Under the pieces are notes generated by a model. It did not search any database and was not told the DNA's origin. It saw only the letters and a program-made list of their open reading frames with translations. A stretch of DNA of 64,000 nt from assembly GCF_021134715.1 (NCBI RefSeq), contig NC_060018.1, positions 11,363,501 to 11,427,500 of the forward strand. Direction: 5' to 3'. Positions 26,164 through 39,118 of the stretch are shown in pieces (position 1 is the first letter of the stretch; each line of letters opens with the position of its first letter). This stretch comes from Daphnia pulex. Taxonomy: Eukaryota; Arthropoda; Branchiopoda; Diplostraca; Daphniidae. A program made the translations under genes and the position numbers.

Positions 26164-29100
26164 ATGTCGCCGATTGAAGAACCAAAGGAAAATTCGATTC
26201 CCAGAAATTACCAAGTAAAAGAAACAAATCATTTTCAAGTTGACAATAAATAATCTAGCTTTAATATTTGAATTGCTCATGATGTGTCTAAAATCTGTAG
26301 CTGGAACTGTACGAGCACGCCAGACGAGAGAACACGATCGTGTACCTGCCGACGGGATCGGGCAAAACAATGATCGCCGTCCTACTTATCCGCGACTATG
26401 CGGCCCAAGTCAACAAGTGAGTTTGTATTATCTTCCCAATTACTGTATATGCGATTAAGTTGCTGCACAGATCAAGTGTTTCAGGCCGTTGGCGCAAGAT
26501 GGACGGCGCGTCGTTTTTCTGGTGCCCACCGTCATTCTGGCCAAGCAGCAGGCCGCCTACATCCGCCGGCACACCTGTCTGGAAGTGGGCGAATATTACG
26601 GAGAGCTCGGCGTCGACTTGTGGAAGGGCGACAGGTTCGGATATTTCAAAGACCCCGAAACTTACAATTAAAAGCCAAATGCAACACAGCAGACGATTTG
26701 AATCCTATTCCAGATGGGCCAAGGAATTGGAGAAGAACAATGTCTTGGTTATGACGGCCCAGCTCTTCGTCAACGCAGTCAACCACGGTTTCATCACGGT
26801 CGGCCAGGTCGCACTCTTGGTCATCGACGAATGCCACAGGGCCGTCAAAGAGTCGCCCATGAAACACTCGCTGATCGTTTTGAATGAATTTTGCCAGCGC
26901 CACGGGGCCGGCAGTGTCCCGCGCGTTCTGGGGCTGACGGCCGCCCTTTTCCTGGAGAAATGCAAACCCAAAGACGTGACGAAAAATATCAGGTAATCAA
27001 TCAATCACCCACATCCTACAGCACATTTAATTTGTTTTAATTTGATCAAACATTTTAGCAAGCTCAAGACCTCCATGAACTCCATCATTCGCACTGCACA
27101 TCCGCACAAAATTGCTGGGTAAGTGCAATAATTGTTTTTGTGACATATGTTGTGTTCTTATAATCAAATGGATACCGTACAGATATTCGACGAAACCGAT
27201 TGAAATCATCTGCGAGTATTCCAGTTGGCAGGAGAATACCGGAAACAGTAATACGGCCTGGCTGTCATCGCATATTCAAGAATTGTTGGACACTTGTTTG
27301 ATGGAACTTCGTGGAGACCTCGATTGCGATTCCCCCTGTCCTGGTGAACTGACTGATATCCTACGAGAAATCAAAATTTTGACTAGTATATTTGGTAAGT
27401 TAATCATTGAACAAGGGCTCAATTTGCATTATTACCTACATTTTGTTTGATGTAATAAGGTCCGTACGGTACTAATCACACCGTATCCATCTTTAGCAAA
27501 GAGATCCGGCGACTGGGATTTCAATCCGTGAATAACTCTCAGCTCGTCAACAGATTTTTCAAAATCGTGGATGTGATGTTGGAGGAAATCCGGTAAATGA
27601 ATTGCAATTAATTGCCAACATTTTTTAAAGATGTTAGGCCTACCGTTTGACTTTAATATAACTTGCGTTTCATTTTAGGAAAATCTGTGGATTTATTTTC
27701 GGCCAATTGAGTCCACTCGATCGCCTCCGCCTTTTTACCACTCCGCACGTGACACGCCTGATGGATATTTTGCGTCAGTTCAGTCCCGGAGAAATTGACA
27801 CGTTTGTTTATACCCAAAACAAAGTATTAATGCGTGTTTGTTATATTTTTTTAAATTTCTGTAATTCAGGGCAGCCAAATTTACCCCGCTGTGCAGCATT
27901 GTGTTCGTCGAACGCCGATCTTCTGCCAACGTCCTTTACCACATACTTCGAGTATAAAACCAATTTTGAACATTTATAGTAGATCCGTGAGAAAGTTAAA
28001 ATATTTTGACGTCAAACAAAAATTGGGAAATACCATTTTTAATATTTTATTTTAGGAGGCTAGTCAATGTGATCCTGGTCTTTCCTATCTGAATCCGTTA
28101 TTCACGATGGGCCAGGCTTCTGGAAATCCCAAAGGGAAAATGAAAGAAAACCACCACCTCAATCAGAGCCAGAGCAAAATCATTCGCCAATTCCGAGATG
28201 GCACCTGCAATCTTTTAGTGGCCACTTCCGTCCTGGAGGAAGGCGTGGACGTCCGAGCGTGCAATCTAGTCATCCGTTTCGACGGTAGGTTTATTTAGTA
28301 TTATTAAATCAAAATCAATCGTTCATATTTATAGTGGGTTACATCTAATCATAACGTTCTGATTGATTATTTCTAGGCATTAAAACATTTTGCGACTACG
28401 TCCAGTCCAAGGGACGAGCCCGTTCGCCAAACGCTTTTTACATTTTGATGGTGCCGACAGAGACGCTGAGCCCTTTTCTCGACACGCTGGCCGGCTTCCA
28501 CTTTATAGAACAGTCTCTGATGGACCCTTCATCTCTGATGATGTCCAGCGTGACGGACGACGAACCGAGCGATCCACAACTGGAACAACTCTGGCAAACA
28601 ATCATACCGCCTTATTGTCCCTATCCGGACGGACCTCGCGTCACTCTTCTGAGTTCCATTTCGTTACTAAATTGGTAAGAATAAATCTGCCAGAGAATGT
28701 TGATTATAACTCTCATTTAATTTAATTTGATGTAAAATATTTAGGTATTGCGCTACTTTGCCGTCGGATGGATCGGCGCCACTTGCTCCTTATTACGTGG
28801 TCAACCGAATCAGCGCTAGAAGACTAGCTGAAATGGACAGGGATCACACCAATCACCTTAGAAGGCTAGGATCGACCGTCCAGGATCACTTTCGATGCAC
28901 TTTACTGCTGCCGCTCAATTGCCCGTTGAGAGACGAATTGATCGGTCGAGTCATGCCTTCCAAACGGCTGGCCAAACAGGAAGTGTCTCTGCAGGCCTGC
29001 ATTCGCCTCCACCAGCTGGGCGAATTGGACGACCAGCATTTGATGCCGCTCAGTAAAAGTGTGGTGCTGGAGACGGACGAAAATGTCGACTTCGATATCG

Positions 29101-32100
29101 ATTGTCAATTGGAAAATTCACAAGGAAGCGACTTCTACTTCAGAGGAGTTGCCCGGCTCTTGGATGGCGTAATCGCCTCGCCCTTTTACCTTTACTTGTT
29201 CACCTACGAAGTGGTCAAGGATTCGGTCCAGCCAGAGAACCAGTTCGACCCCAATCGCGCCCAGCGCCGGATGGGTTTCCTGTCCAGCCAGAAATTGCCA
29301 GCGATCAATCCGTTCGGATTGTACTCGCCGGCTGGCCAAATCAACGTTGGATTTCTGGAAGTTGACAGCTTCTTGAGATTGACTCTCGACGACGTCAAAC
29401 TCTGCCACCATTTCCAGCAGTTTCTCTTCGAAAAGATTCTACAACTGCCGGGCGAGGAGCAGTACAATCCATCGCGCGGCAGTTATTTGGTCGTCCCCAT
29501 CACAAACAATCGAATCGACGTGGCTTTCATGAATGAGCACCTCGATTCAACTATCCCCGATTGGCAGCCACACCCGCCATCATCGTCGTCCAGCAGCAAC
29601 CGAGTCGTTGACTATTTCAAAGTGTACGGCGACGCGGTGGTCACCGCTCACCACGACCAAACGAAAGGGAAATCTTCCTGCTACTATGTGAATGCCGTTC
29701 GTCCGGAAGTGACTCCGCTTTCCCGGTTCCCCAATCCAGCTTACGCCACGTACGCCAACTATTTCAGCGATCGCCATAACGCGATAATCGCAAATCTTAG
29801 CCAGCCGCTCCTGGAAGTCAGAAAGGAATCGTTCAAAACGTTCAATTTTCTCACGCCAAAGTAAAAAGATAAAATCGCTTTCAGTATCAATAACTAGTTT
29901 GTCTATATATGTTCCGCTAGCGTATAGCAACGCAATTTATCGATTCGTTTCAATCCGCCGTTCCCGCGATATATATTTTTTTTGTTTCTCATTTCTCACA
30001 GGTACGTTAACCGCAAAGAAGCGGCGGATGACGACGGCGAAATAAAATCGCTGCCAAAGGGGAGCATCTACTTCGTGCCGGAATTCTGTGAAGTTCACCG
30101 TTTTCCGGCTTCCATGTGGAGACAGGCGGTGTGGATTCCGTCCATCTTTTATCGTTTGAACTCGTTGCTATTGGCCGACGAGCTGAGGATGGAAATTCAA
30201 GCCAAAACGGGCCTCGGGCTATCTGTTTTACCTCCGAGTATGTGCAATACCAAGTTGTATTTTGGCCAATACTCCTATTGTATATGATCACATTTTCTAT
30301 TTAGATCTTCAATGGGAACCTCTACAGATGAAAACCAATGGCAAATGCCAGCAGCTACCGTCACAAATTGTTGAGAAAAGTGAGCAGAATGATATGGATG
30401 AAGGCGATCTGATGCAAACTGATATGACGTAAAGATATATGACATAAACTACAATTCAATTTCGATCGACATTTCCTCTGTTGAATATCATTGCAGGTTA
30501 AATAGAGAAGACGACGATGTGGATTTGAAAATTTCCATTTGGAACGTGGATTTATTTATTCCAGAAGTTAACCGAATTAATTCGCCGGTGAAATCGGCGG
30601 GACTGAAATTTAATAAAAAACAAATGTCAACTCAAAATTCTTCAGCCGCTTTTGCGGATAACTTTCGTTTTGACGACGGGCCAATAGACAATTGCCCAAA
30701 GGGTCCGTCTCCGGGTGAAGTTTTGCAAGCCTTGACCACGTACGACATATAATTGACTTATCACTCGACACATCAAACAAAGTAATATAATCCATCAACG
30801 ACAATTATTGTTGTCGATTTTGGTTTATAGGTCAGTAGCCAACGCCGGCTACGATTTGGAACGTTTAGAAGTGATCGGCGATTCGTTCCTGAAATTGGCG
30901 GCCAGCATTCGCGTTTATTGCGACTCACCCAACCACTTTCACGAGGGCAAGATGACCCACTTGCGGATGCTTCAAGTGTGCAATCGAAATCTTTTCAAAC
31001 TGGGCAAAATCAAATCGATTCCGCGATTCGTCGTGGCCACGAAATTCGTGGCCAAAGAGAACTGGTTGCCACCCTGCTACTTTCCGAACAACACTGACGA
31101 TGACTGCATGGCATTGGTTACTATTCAATTTAATTAATTGTAAAAAAATTGATTTGAATTTTGCAAATAATTAATTTGAAATTGCAAAAAAAATTTTTGA
31201 ATTAAAACAAAATTCATTTGAATTAAAAAAATTATTTGAATTAAAAAAAATTAATTTGAATTTTGAAAAAAATCTTTTGAATTAAAAAAATAATCATTTG
31301 AATTTTTTTTTAAATTAATTCATTTTTGATTTGATTTAATAAAATAAAATATTCTCGGTTGAAATTACTTAAGAGACCGACGAAAAACCGAATGCTAAAC
31401 TGTGGCAGAGAATATCCAAGAAATCTGTAGCGGATTCGGTGGAAGCTCTATTCGGCTTGTACCTGACGCTCCACGGAATCAAAGGCGCTCTCAAAGTGAT
31501 GCGCTGGATGGGAGTCAACGTTCCGGATCCGAGTGGCGACGAAGGTTCCTCCTCTTCTTCTTCTTCTTTCGGTGGCACTCCACCGGAGCCTTTGTTGCTC
31601 GATTCGCCGCAGGCTCAACATCTTCTGGACGACCATCTCGCCGGCTTCGAGACCCTGGAGAGTAGCCTCAACTTTCGATTTGGCAATCGCTTTTATCTGC
31701 TGCAAGCCTTCAGTCACGCTTCGTATCATCACAATCGGATGACAAGTTGCTATCAGCGGCTCGAGTTTCTGGGCGATGCCGTCTTTGGTGAGTTGGACAG
31801 CGCGTCCTTGAATTATTACCCGATTTTATTTTATTTTATTTTTCCTTTAAATTGTCCGTTTGATGTTGAGCATTTGATGTTTCGTCGCAGACTATCTGAT
31901 TACTAAATACCTGTACGACTGCCGGCTGTTTCAATTGACTCCCGGCGCGCTGAGCGACATGAGATCGGCGCTGGTCAACAACGTCACCTTCGCCGTGCTG
32001 GCCGTGCGCAATGGATTCCATCGCTATCTGAAACACCTGGTCCCCGACGTCCACCAAGCGATCGATCGATTCGTTCAGCAACAGGAAATGTGCGATCACG

Positions 32101-32800
32101 CAATGCCCGATGAGGTTGGTTGCCTTTTTGGTCACGAATCGTCTAACTCACTAGACGTGTCGTCTAATTATTTAGAACCTAATAGCTTTTAACGCTGACC
32201 AATTTCTATATGGATGATGTCGCTTCGAACGATCTAGTTTTTCCTGATTGGAACTCACGATGACCCGATGGCCGAAGCCGTCGAAGTTCCCAAAGTCCTG
32301 GGCGATATATTTGAATCGCTAGTCGGAGCCGTGTTTCTCGATTCGGACATGTCGCTGGACGTGGTTTGGCGAGTTTTCTATCCGCTCATCCGGGAAGAAA
32401 TCGGTAAGACAATTTATTATCAGCTGCCACCGCGGTTACGCTACATGTTCATATCAAACTATATGCGATTGAACTCAATTCTATTTCTGTAGAAGCTTGC
32501 ACGCGAGTAGTTCCCAAGTCTCCAATTAGAACGATTTACGAAAAATATCCGGGGAAGGTCCAGTTCAAGTATGCTATCTATCTAGTCATTTACATACAAA
32601 GAATATGTGTCAGGTAATTTATTCGTTTTATTTGTGTGTGTGTGTCCTTATATAGGACCCTAGAGAACCTTCCAGACGGGCGTATTTGCATAGCTGTTGA
32701 GGTTCTGAATAACGGTCGATTGTACAAAGGAGTCGGAAAGAATTCGCGAATAGCTAAAAATACCGCGGCCAAGTATGCGCTTAGTCAACTCGGCATTTGA
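26164..32800 (+). CDS. Dcr: Dicer endoribonuclease (21 exons, complete)
   Basis: Dicer cuts double-stranded RNA into siRNA or pre-miRNA into miRNA for loading into Argonaute. Exons: 26164-26214, 26301-26416, 26485-26634, 26714-26992, 27059-27118, 27183-27394, 27460-27592, 27679-27801, 27870-27951, 28056-28284, 28377-28674, 28745-29860, 30002-30237, 30305-30428, 30497-30739, 30831-31116, 31376-31787, 31891-32114, 32238-32403, 32493-32568, 32656-32800. They join in phase to 1586 aa. Helicase: GSGKT 36-40, DECH 144-147, QSKGRAR 488-494. Dimerisation domain about 565-670, PAZ about 850-1030. RNase IIIa: E1164, D1168, D1266, E1269. RNase IIIb: E1376, D1380, D1481, E1484. C-terminal dsRBD from about 1514. 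The exon 8/9 and 16/17 junctions are the least certain. The intact helicase would fit a Dicer-2-type role, while RNase IIIb reads Dicer-1-like, so I leave the class open. The ATG chosen is followed after 17 codons by a clean donor. Confidence 0.93.
31141..31340. repeat. AT-rich degenerate tandem repeat in a Dicer intron
   Basis: The 259 bp intron 31117-31375, much longer than most Dicer introns here, is filled with diverged copies of a TTTGAATTAAAAAAA-like unit alternating with AATT blocks. Copy borders are irregular. It separates the two exons that together form the RNase IIIa active site. Confidence 0.65.
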
Positions 32801-32843
32801 AACTCGTCTTTTGCCCGTGGCCGTTTAAACACAGTTCACGTCG

Positions 32844-32849
32844 AATAAA
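32844..32849 (+). terminator. Polyadenylation signal AATAAA, Dicer
   Basis: AATAAA lies 44 bp past the Dicer stop codon, a usual distance for a short 3' UTR. Confidence 0.6.
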
Positions 32850-35800
32850 TTTTCAGGAGTTTGTATCGACCCAAATTTAATTCTTTTTGCACCTTGCACG
32901 AAAAAAAAAATAATTAGCCTATTATTACATAACATTGTTTCATAGATATATAGTGAATGTTGAACTAACGTCGTATATATTGCCTATATACCTGTACCGT
33001 GTTACCGGGAACGGTATTTCCGTCCTGTGCCCAGCGCAATTCCCTCCGAGTTCCAGTAGAAATGAGCCCATAAACCCAATCTTCTGTATCGTGTGCGTCA
33101 CAGAAAATTCTTCGCAATACACTGATCAGATCGACACACTTTCATGTTCTAATCTACACTTTCGACGTGGGTATATTTAAAAAAGCTAAAGGTACAAAAA
33201 AAAACGGCACACAATAAATAAAATGAGAACTGCGCACGAACTATTAAATATATACGACGGTGAAACAAAAATTTGAAATTTTCTGCACACAACCATAAAC
33301 ATGGGAATAAAAAAGAAAAAGAAAAAGGAAACTAGTATATGCAGGTATTTAGTTAACCAGTTTTTGTCCAGCTTGCAGCTTGTCAACAGCAAATCGTTGA
33401 GCTCTTGCGCGACAGCAAGGAGGGAATATACAATATACCTACATTCACAAAAGAAACATCACAATCACAATCAGGCACCTGTCTAAATTTTTTATTTTAG
33501 TCCAATCCACCCGTACTTCGAAATATTCATTGTTCTGAAAACGAATAACTATTTTAGACCCAAGAGAAAGCCAAGGCAGTCAGCGACAATTTCTGGCTAT
33601 AACTGGAAAATGTCAGAAATACAGTGTAGCTGGAAAAAGTGTCCCGCACTTATTGTTCCCAAAAGAGGGAAAGTGCGAGTGATAAGACATATATAAATAA
33701 TACCAGTTGTACCAAGTTGAACATGGTATGTCGTGTTTTCAATAACCCTCATTATATTCACAGTCCAGTCCCGGAAAAAAAATATATACTAAAGCAACAC
33801 CTGCAGTTGCTAATACAGTATATAGAAGAAGAATAAGACAAACTTCAACAAACTTTTCGTTGAGGTCACAAGAATAAAGAAAAGACAGCAGGAGGAAAAG
33901 GAAGATCCTTTTTATTGCTTTTTGCTTTGAAAGCTAAAATTTATCGAGCTATTCAAAACCAAACGTTCCTCATATAACCTTGACTCCGTAAGGTGTATGA
34001 TGTACGTATACAATGTCCAAAAACGTTTGGGGTCGTATTTTTTTATTTTATTTATTTTTTATTGCTCGGCATATATTGAATCATGAATAAATGATCGACG
34101 ATTGAATTGATTCACTGGTTTTTTTTTACATGATGTATATGTGACTGAACTGTTAAGCCTAATAAGAATTGATAAGAGTCAAAATTCGTATAAAATATGT
34201 TAAAATAATTATTATCCGAACAAATTTAGTATACATTCTAGTGAGCTGCTGACGTTATCAAAATAGAAGTCATCATTATTTGGAATGTAATCCAATTTTC
34301 ATTTTGACGAGCTTTCTTTATAGCAACTGGGCTTAGCTTTAGACTTATCAAGGCGGAACAGTTCATTCCACTCTGATGACGCAATATAGTACAGCACTCT
34401 TTTCTCTTTAAAAAAATCTATTTCCAATTTTCTGTTCTAGTTGTAAGTTTTTTTTGCTCATTTGATGCTATAAGTAGTGAACCAATTAAAAGACGAGAAT
34501 ATAGTTCATTTTGAAAATAGCTGTGATTATTCTGCTTTGAGGTTTGCGATGTACATGTGAACATTTTTTCTATATTAACGAAGGTGCGACTGACACGAAA
34601 GGAGGGAACATCGCAATAGAGACTATTATTATCATTTCACCGCTAGCAACGTTTAAATGAAATGCGTACGTATCTCAAAAGACTATATACAGTGGATTTA
34701 TAAAAAGAAAAGAAAATAGAAATAACAAGACAGCGGTTTTTTATAGAAACGAATTTGTTATTTAAGTCCATTTTTACTCATGTTCTATTGAGTGCGCGAA
34801 TTTTTGTTTTCTTTTTCTTTTTCTTATAAATGATTTTTAGTTCAGTTCTGGTTGCTAGGCAAAAGAAGTACTTATTACACTCTTAACCGCACTATAGTCA
34901 CTGAGACAGTCTCACCTTTTCCAGACAACTCCCCGCCATGAAAGAGGAAGAACCTACCTCACAAAAAGAAACCCAGACTTATAAAAATGTTGATGGGTGA
35001 GAACTGAGAAGTAAAAAAAAAAAACTGGATACAACTGGAATGAACCAGGAATCGAATAGAAAACAGGCCGGGATGTTCTACACAACATATCGTGTAATTC
35101 ATCGCTTTGTTGTGTATATAAATATATTCCAGCTCTTCCAGGAAATTTCCGCATTTGGGGTGGTGCAAAGAGGAAATGGTGCCTAAATGCGCTATTCACG
35201 ACGACGCCAATCGTTCAAAAGTGGAACAATAAAAGAAAGAAAAACGTTGAAAAACAAAATTTTGTTCCGCATGAATTATCTGCTCCGCACGTTGCCAGTT
35301 GGTCAAGTGCTTGAAAAATTTTAGCTGATGGGCTTTACATTTGAATCTAAAAAATAGTGTTATTCTCAACTCGTAGTACACAGGATGATGATTACGTCAG
35401 AGTTACTGTCTGAACCGACCGATCGGTTGAAACGATAAAAATTCTCGACAGACAGACGAATTTCAGCAGTCACATTAATTATGGACATCAAAAGCCCAAA
35501 TAACTACGTTATCCCTTTGTTGCGGTATACATAGCCATGAATCGTGATGAACATCATCATGACCAGAAGATTGAAAAGGCGGGATCCTCGAAACTTTTAA
35601 ACTTTTGGGTTTCTCAAAATTCCCACTGCGCAACAACAACTATCCGTAGGGTCTATAGGTTGTTGTTAAAATAGATGCGCATCCACTGAAAATGAGAGGT
35701 CAGCGGGTATGTACAAAGCAGTCGTAATAAGTTTCGGAATGACTAAAAACCATGTAGTATTTCGAACGCCTTCAATTTCCTAAGTAATAGCCTGCTGATG

Positions 35801-38800
35801 GCAATTTTGTTTTTTCCTCATTTTACTTTCACGGTTGATGCCATCCGCGCATCCATCCAGCTGTGCTTATTTGCTTCAACCACGCGGTTCCTTTTTCTCT
35901 TTCGTGCTCTGTATATATAGCCGGTGCTTCGGGTATTATGGTCCGTGCGTGATTGTGTTGTGTATAGTCTATAGCGCTTATTCTTTCCACGACATTACTC
36001 TGTCATTGATCTGCCGGATGGGGACGAGGGGAAACACCCCAGACATTTTTATCTATTCTTTCATTTTCTTTTGAAGTTCAAGTAATGCACCCAAGGACGA
36101 AATCCTACATGACAACGCGCCATCCGCAGATTCACGCTTTTTCCGCAATCATAATAATCCACCGCCGTCCACCGCTCTTGTTCCTGTTCAGTATTTAATT
36201 GGAAAATTCGACATCCACACGCCGATAATCGTTTAGACTAGAGACGGTTCACTTAAAATTTTTTTAAAAATGTCTTTTGTTTTGTATTACATGGTGGGTT
36301 TTATTTTTTTATTTTTATGATTTGTCATTTCCTTCAGACTATGCACCAGCACGCGGTGGATGGGACCCATTTGAACTGCTACTCCTGAGGACGATGTCGT
36401 AACCGATGTAACGCTACAGCAGCTGTTTATCGAGTCCTATAGGCTAATCAAACAGTTAGGAAAGCAGCTGGCGTTATAGATTCGAGTAACTCGTTTATTG
36501 TTCCATTATTTTAAAGCACCTGTGATGTAACTTTGGCTTTGCCCCCCCATAGGTATAAATTTTCCAATAATAATACGTTTAAAAAAAAATTTAATGCTAT
36601 AGGAAATTCCGCTTTGCATTTCATTTCATTTATCGAGTCTTCTTTTGGTTGATTTTTTTTTTTTTTATTTATTTATTTATCTTTTTGCATTGATTGCTGC
36701 CGGGGAAAAGACAACATTTTGCGTGTTGTCTCGTCTGTGTTTCCCCCTCTTCGGTTCAATTACTGGCGTGTGAAACAACGAAAAGGGGCGGTGTAGCGAA
36801 GTTTATCCATTCTCCCACGCACCGCAATTCGCCAATATTTTTTTTCGTTGACGGTTGACTTTGTCTAACAAGAATGACCAATGGTACAACGAGATTCGCA
36901 GTTTTACACCGAAAAACTGAAAGTTCCAAGTAGTTTGGCAGTTTTTTAATACTTTGTTCTCGCATTGATTAAGGAAGTTCACAGTCCAGTCGTAGAAAAA
37001 TTGCTCTTATTTTTTTTCACACGATGTACCAGCAGTTGACAACTGTCTGGGTTTTTTTTTTTTAGTGGCAACTAATAACGATCACCCTGGTCTTGAACGC
37101 CAAGTCCATTGCCATTTCTTTCGCAATCGCAATGTTTTATTATTATCTCTAGAGTTTCATCATTTACCAATTCAATTGTATTAGTCTGGATAACGCAAAG
37201 ATTGCGAGGGTCAGCCTATTGGAAACCGCAACGCTTTTCCGTCCTTGGAATTATCTACAAATTCATTTCAAATCAAAGGAAAGATGATGAATTCACTGCT
37301 CAAACGAAAGCAAAGTATTAAGGGACTGTTAGGAAAGGTAAATCGAGGTATAGACGTTTTCCATGGGAAACCCTGTCTCCTTCAATTCGCTGCTGAATTG
37401 CTTGTGCTACAGCAGTGGATTCACGGATAAGACCGTGGAAATGAGCATTAATGATTACAAAAGCCACTGGGTGCAGACAAGGTATTACAGTATAGTGACG
37501 CACGTTATTAAATTCGTCCCCTCCTCATTTGTTTTCTTCTCTCCCCTCACACCACCACAATCTCACGATAACCACTATTTAATATATAAGAACTTCTTTT
37601 GACTGTAAACTGAAGGCGGAGGACGGAAAACGAAGAAATAGACAAATGATAAAAACGATATAAAGAGACGATAGGTAGCAGTAGCCTGTGCGAGTCAAAC
37701 GGTTTTAGCGCTAGATATAACGAGCCGTTGGGCAGACTTGGCTCTCAAACGCTCACCGGATCGCTACCGAGTCGCGCGCTAAATAAACTTGTCTCCATCG
37801 TATATCCTCCGCCTTCTTCAGACCAGCCCCCAGCCCTCCTGTGCCCGGCCCACTACAACAAGGAACAAATTACGGTAATTAAAAAAGAAAAACTAATTTA
37901 GTTAATTTTTTGTTTTGTTTTTAAATTAGAAATCTATACTTCACCATTTATTTTGTAATTGTTACGCATAGTAATTATTGTACAGAAATCCAATGTCAAA
38001 ACTTTGCTGTGTACAGACAGTTGAGGGTCTCTAAGTTTACCCGAGTTTACCTTGGAATATATCCAATGAACTATTGTCCATTGTGTTTCAAAAACGGTTT
38101 TTACACCGAAGGGTTACATTGCTAACGTTGAGGTAGTGTACGTGACTATTTGTGCTTCTAGATACCTTCTAGACGCCAGGTAATGCCCAACATTTCTCCC
38201 TAGCAACCGCTTCAGGGCTACGTTTGCGTTACGGCCAGTTAATTTCAGCGTGAAGAAGCATTTTTAGGCTGGGCCTTTTTATCCTTTATTTGGTAATAGT
38301 GCCTGAAGTTGCGTCACAGTTTAAAGAATTTTTTTTAAAAAGAAACTTTTGCCTTTGTATATTTCTGCAAAAAGTTTCCATTTTTTTTTTGTTGTTTAAC
38401 GCGAAACACATTTAACAAATGCTGTTAATCGGATTAGATTTAAAATAACCAACGGAAAACGGAAACTATTTTGATTCGACTATTTTTAGATTTTCTCACT
38501 ATCAAACTCTGTGTAAAAATTTGCCAATATAGCCAGATAAAAGCGCAAAAAAAACCAAGGAACTAACTATACATCACTTGATGAAAAAAAAGAAAGCATC
38601 AACCGTGAGAAAAAATAAATTGCGAGCAAAAAATAAGTAGCAGATCAGCAGGGAGTTTCTTCCTTTTAGAAAAAGTCTTCATCCAAATCTTTTTGAAAAT
38701 GTGTGTGTGTGTAGAGTGAGCATTGGTCCATCTAATACTTGGAGTATTTTTATACACACATCTGAAGTCACACTTTGTGATATTTCCCAGTCGACGATAG

Positions 38801-39065
38801 TGGGGGAAAACTGGGAATCTATGCGAAGTATAGCCAAAAGCTAACACTTTGAAAAAAGCGACAGCTGGTCGTGTGGTCAATGGGTATGTTGCGAAGCCTC
38901 TCTTTTAGCCCAGAAACCGGCTGGACGTTTTCCTTGCTTATAATTTTTTGTTACAAATGGCATCAGACTATAGAATTGGCTGAAAAGTGAAACACTCTTC
39001 GCCATCATAGTTCTTGTGGAAAGGAAAGCGATCAGTAGTAACTATTTGTATCTATTTTGTTACAG
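32850..39065. other. Intergenic region between Dicer and the receptor guanylyl cyclase
   Basis: About 6.2 kb, AT-rich, with homopolymer A and T runs and no ORF with a recognisable family. It presumably holds the upstream exons and promoter of the cyclase gene. One GC-richer leader-like block ends in a donor-like ACG|GTAATT at 37874. An exon-like island lies at 36338-36478. Neither is secure. Confidence 0.5.
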
Positions 39066-39118
39066 GTCCAATTGAACTATTTAGATTCTGGCCAAAAGGA
39101 AATGATCAGAGACTGAAG
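39066..39118 (+). promoter_or_regulatory. 5' UTR segment of the guanylyl cyclase after a spliced leader intron
   Basis: A T-rich stretch ending TTGTTACAG at 39057-39065 looks like a 3' splice site 53 bp before the start codon. This suggests an upstream non-coding first exon, which I could not place with confidence. Confidence 0.35.

Noticed and set aside
26062..26253. Open frame covering the Dicer start region from a GTG codon
   Set aside because: The Dicer reading begins at ATG 26164 and leaves this frame at the donor after NYQ; the rest is leader and intron.
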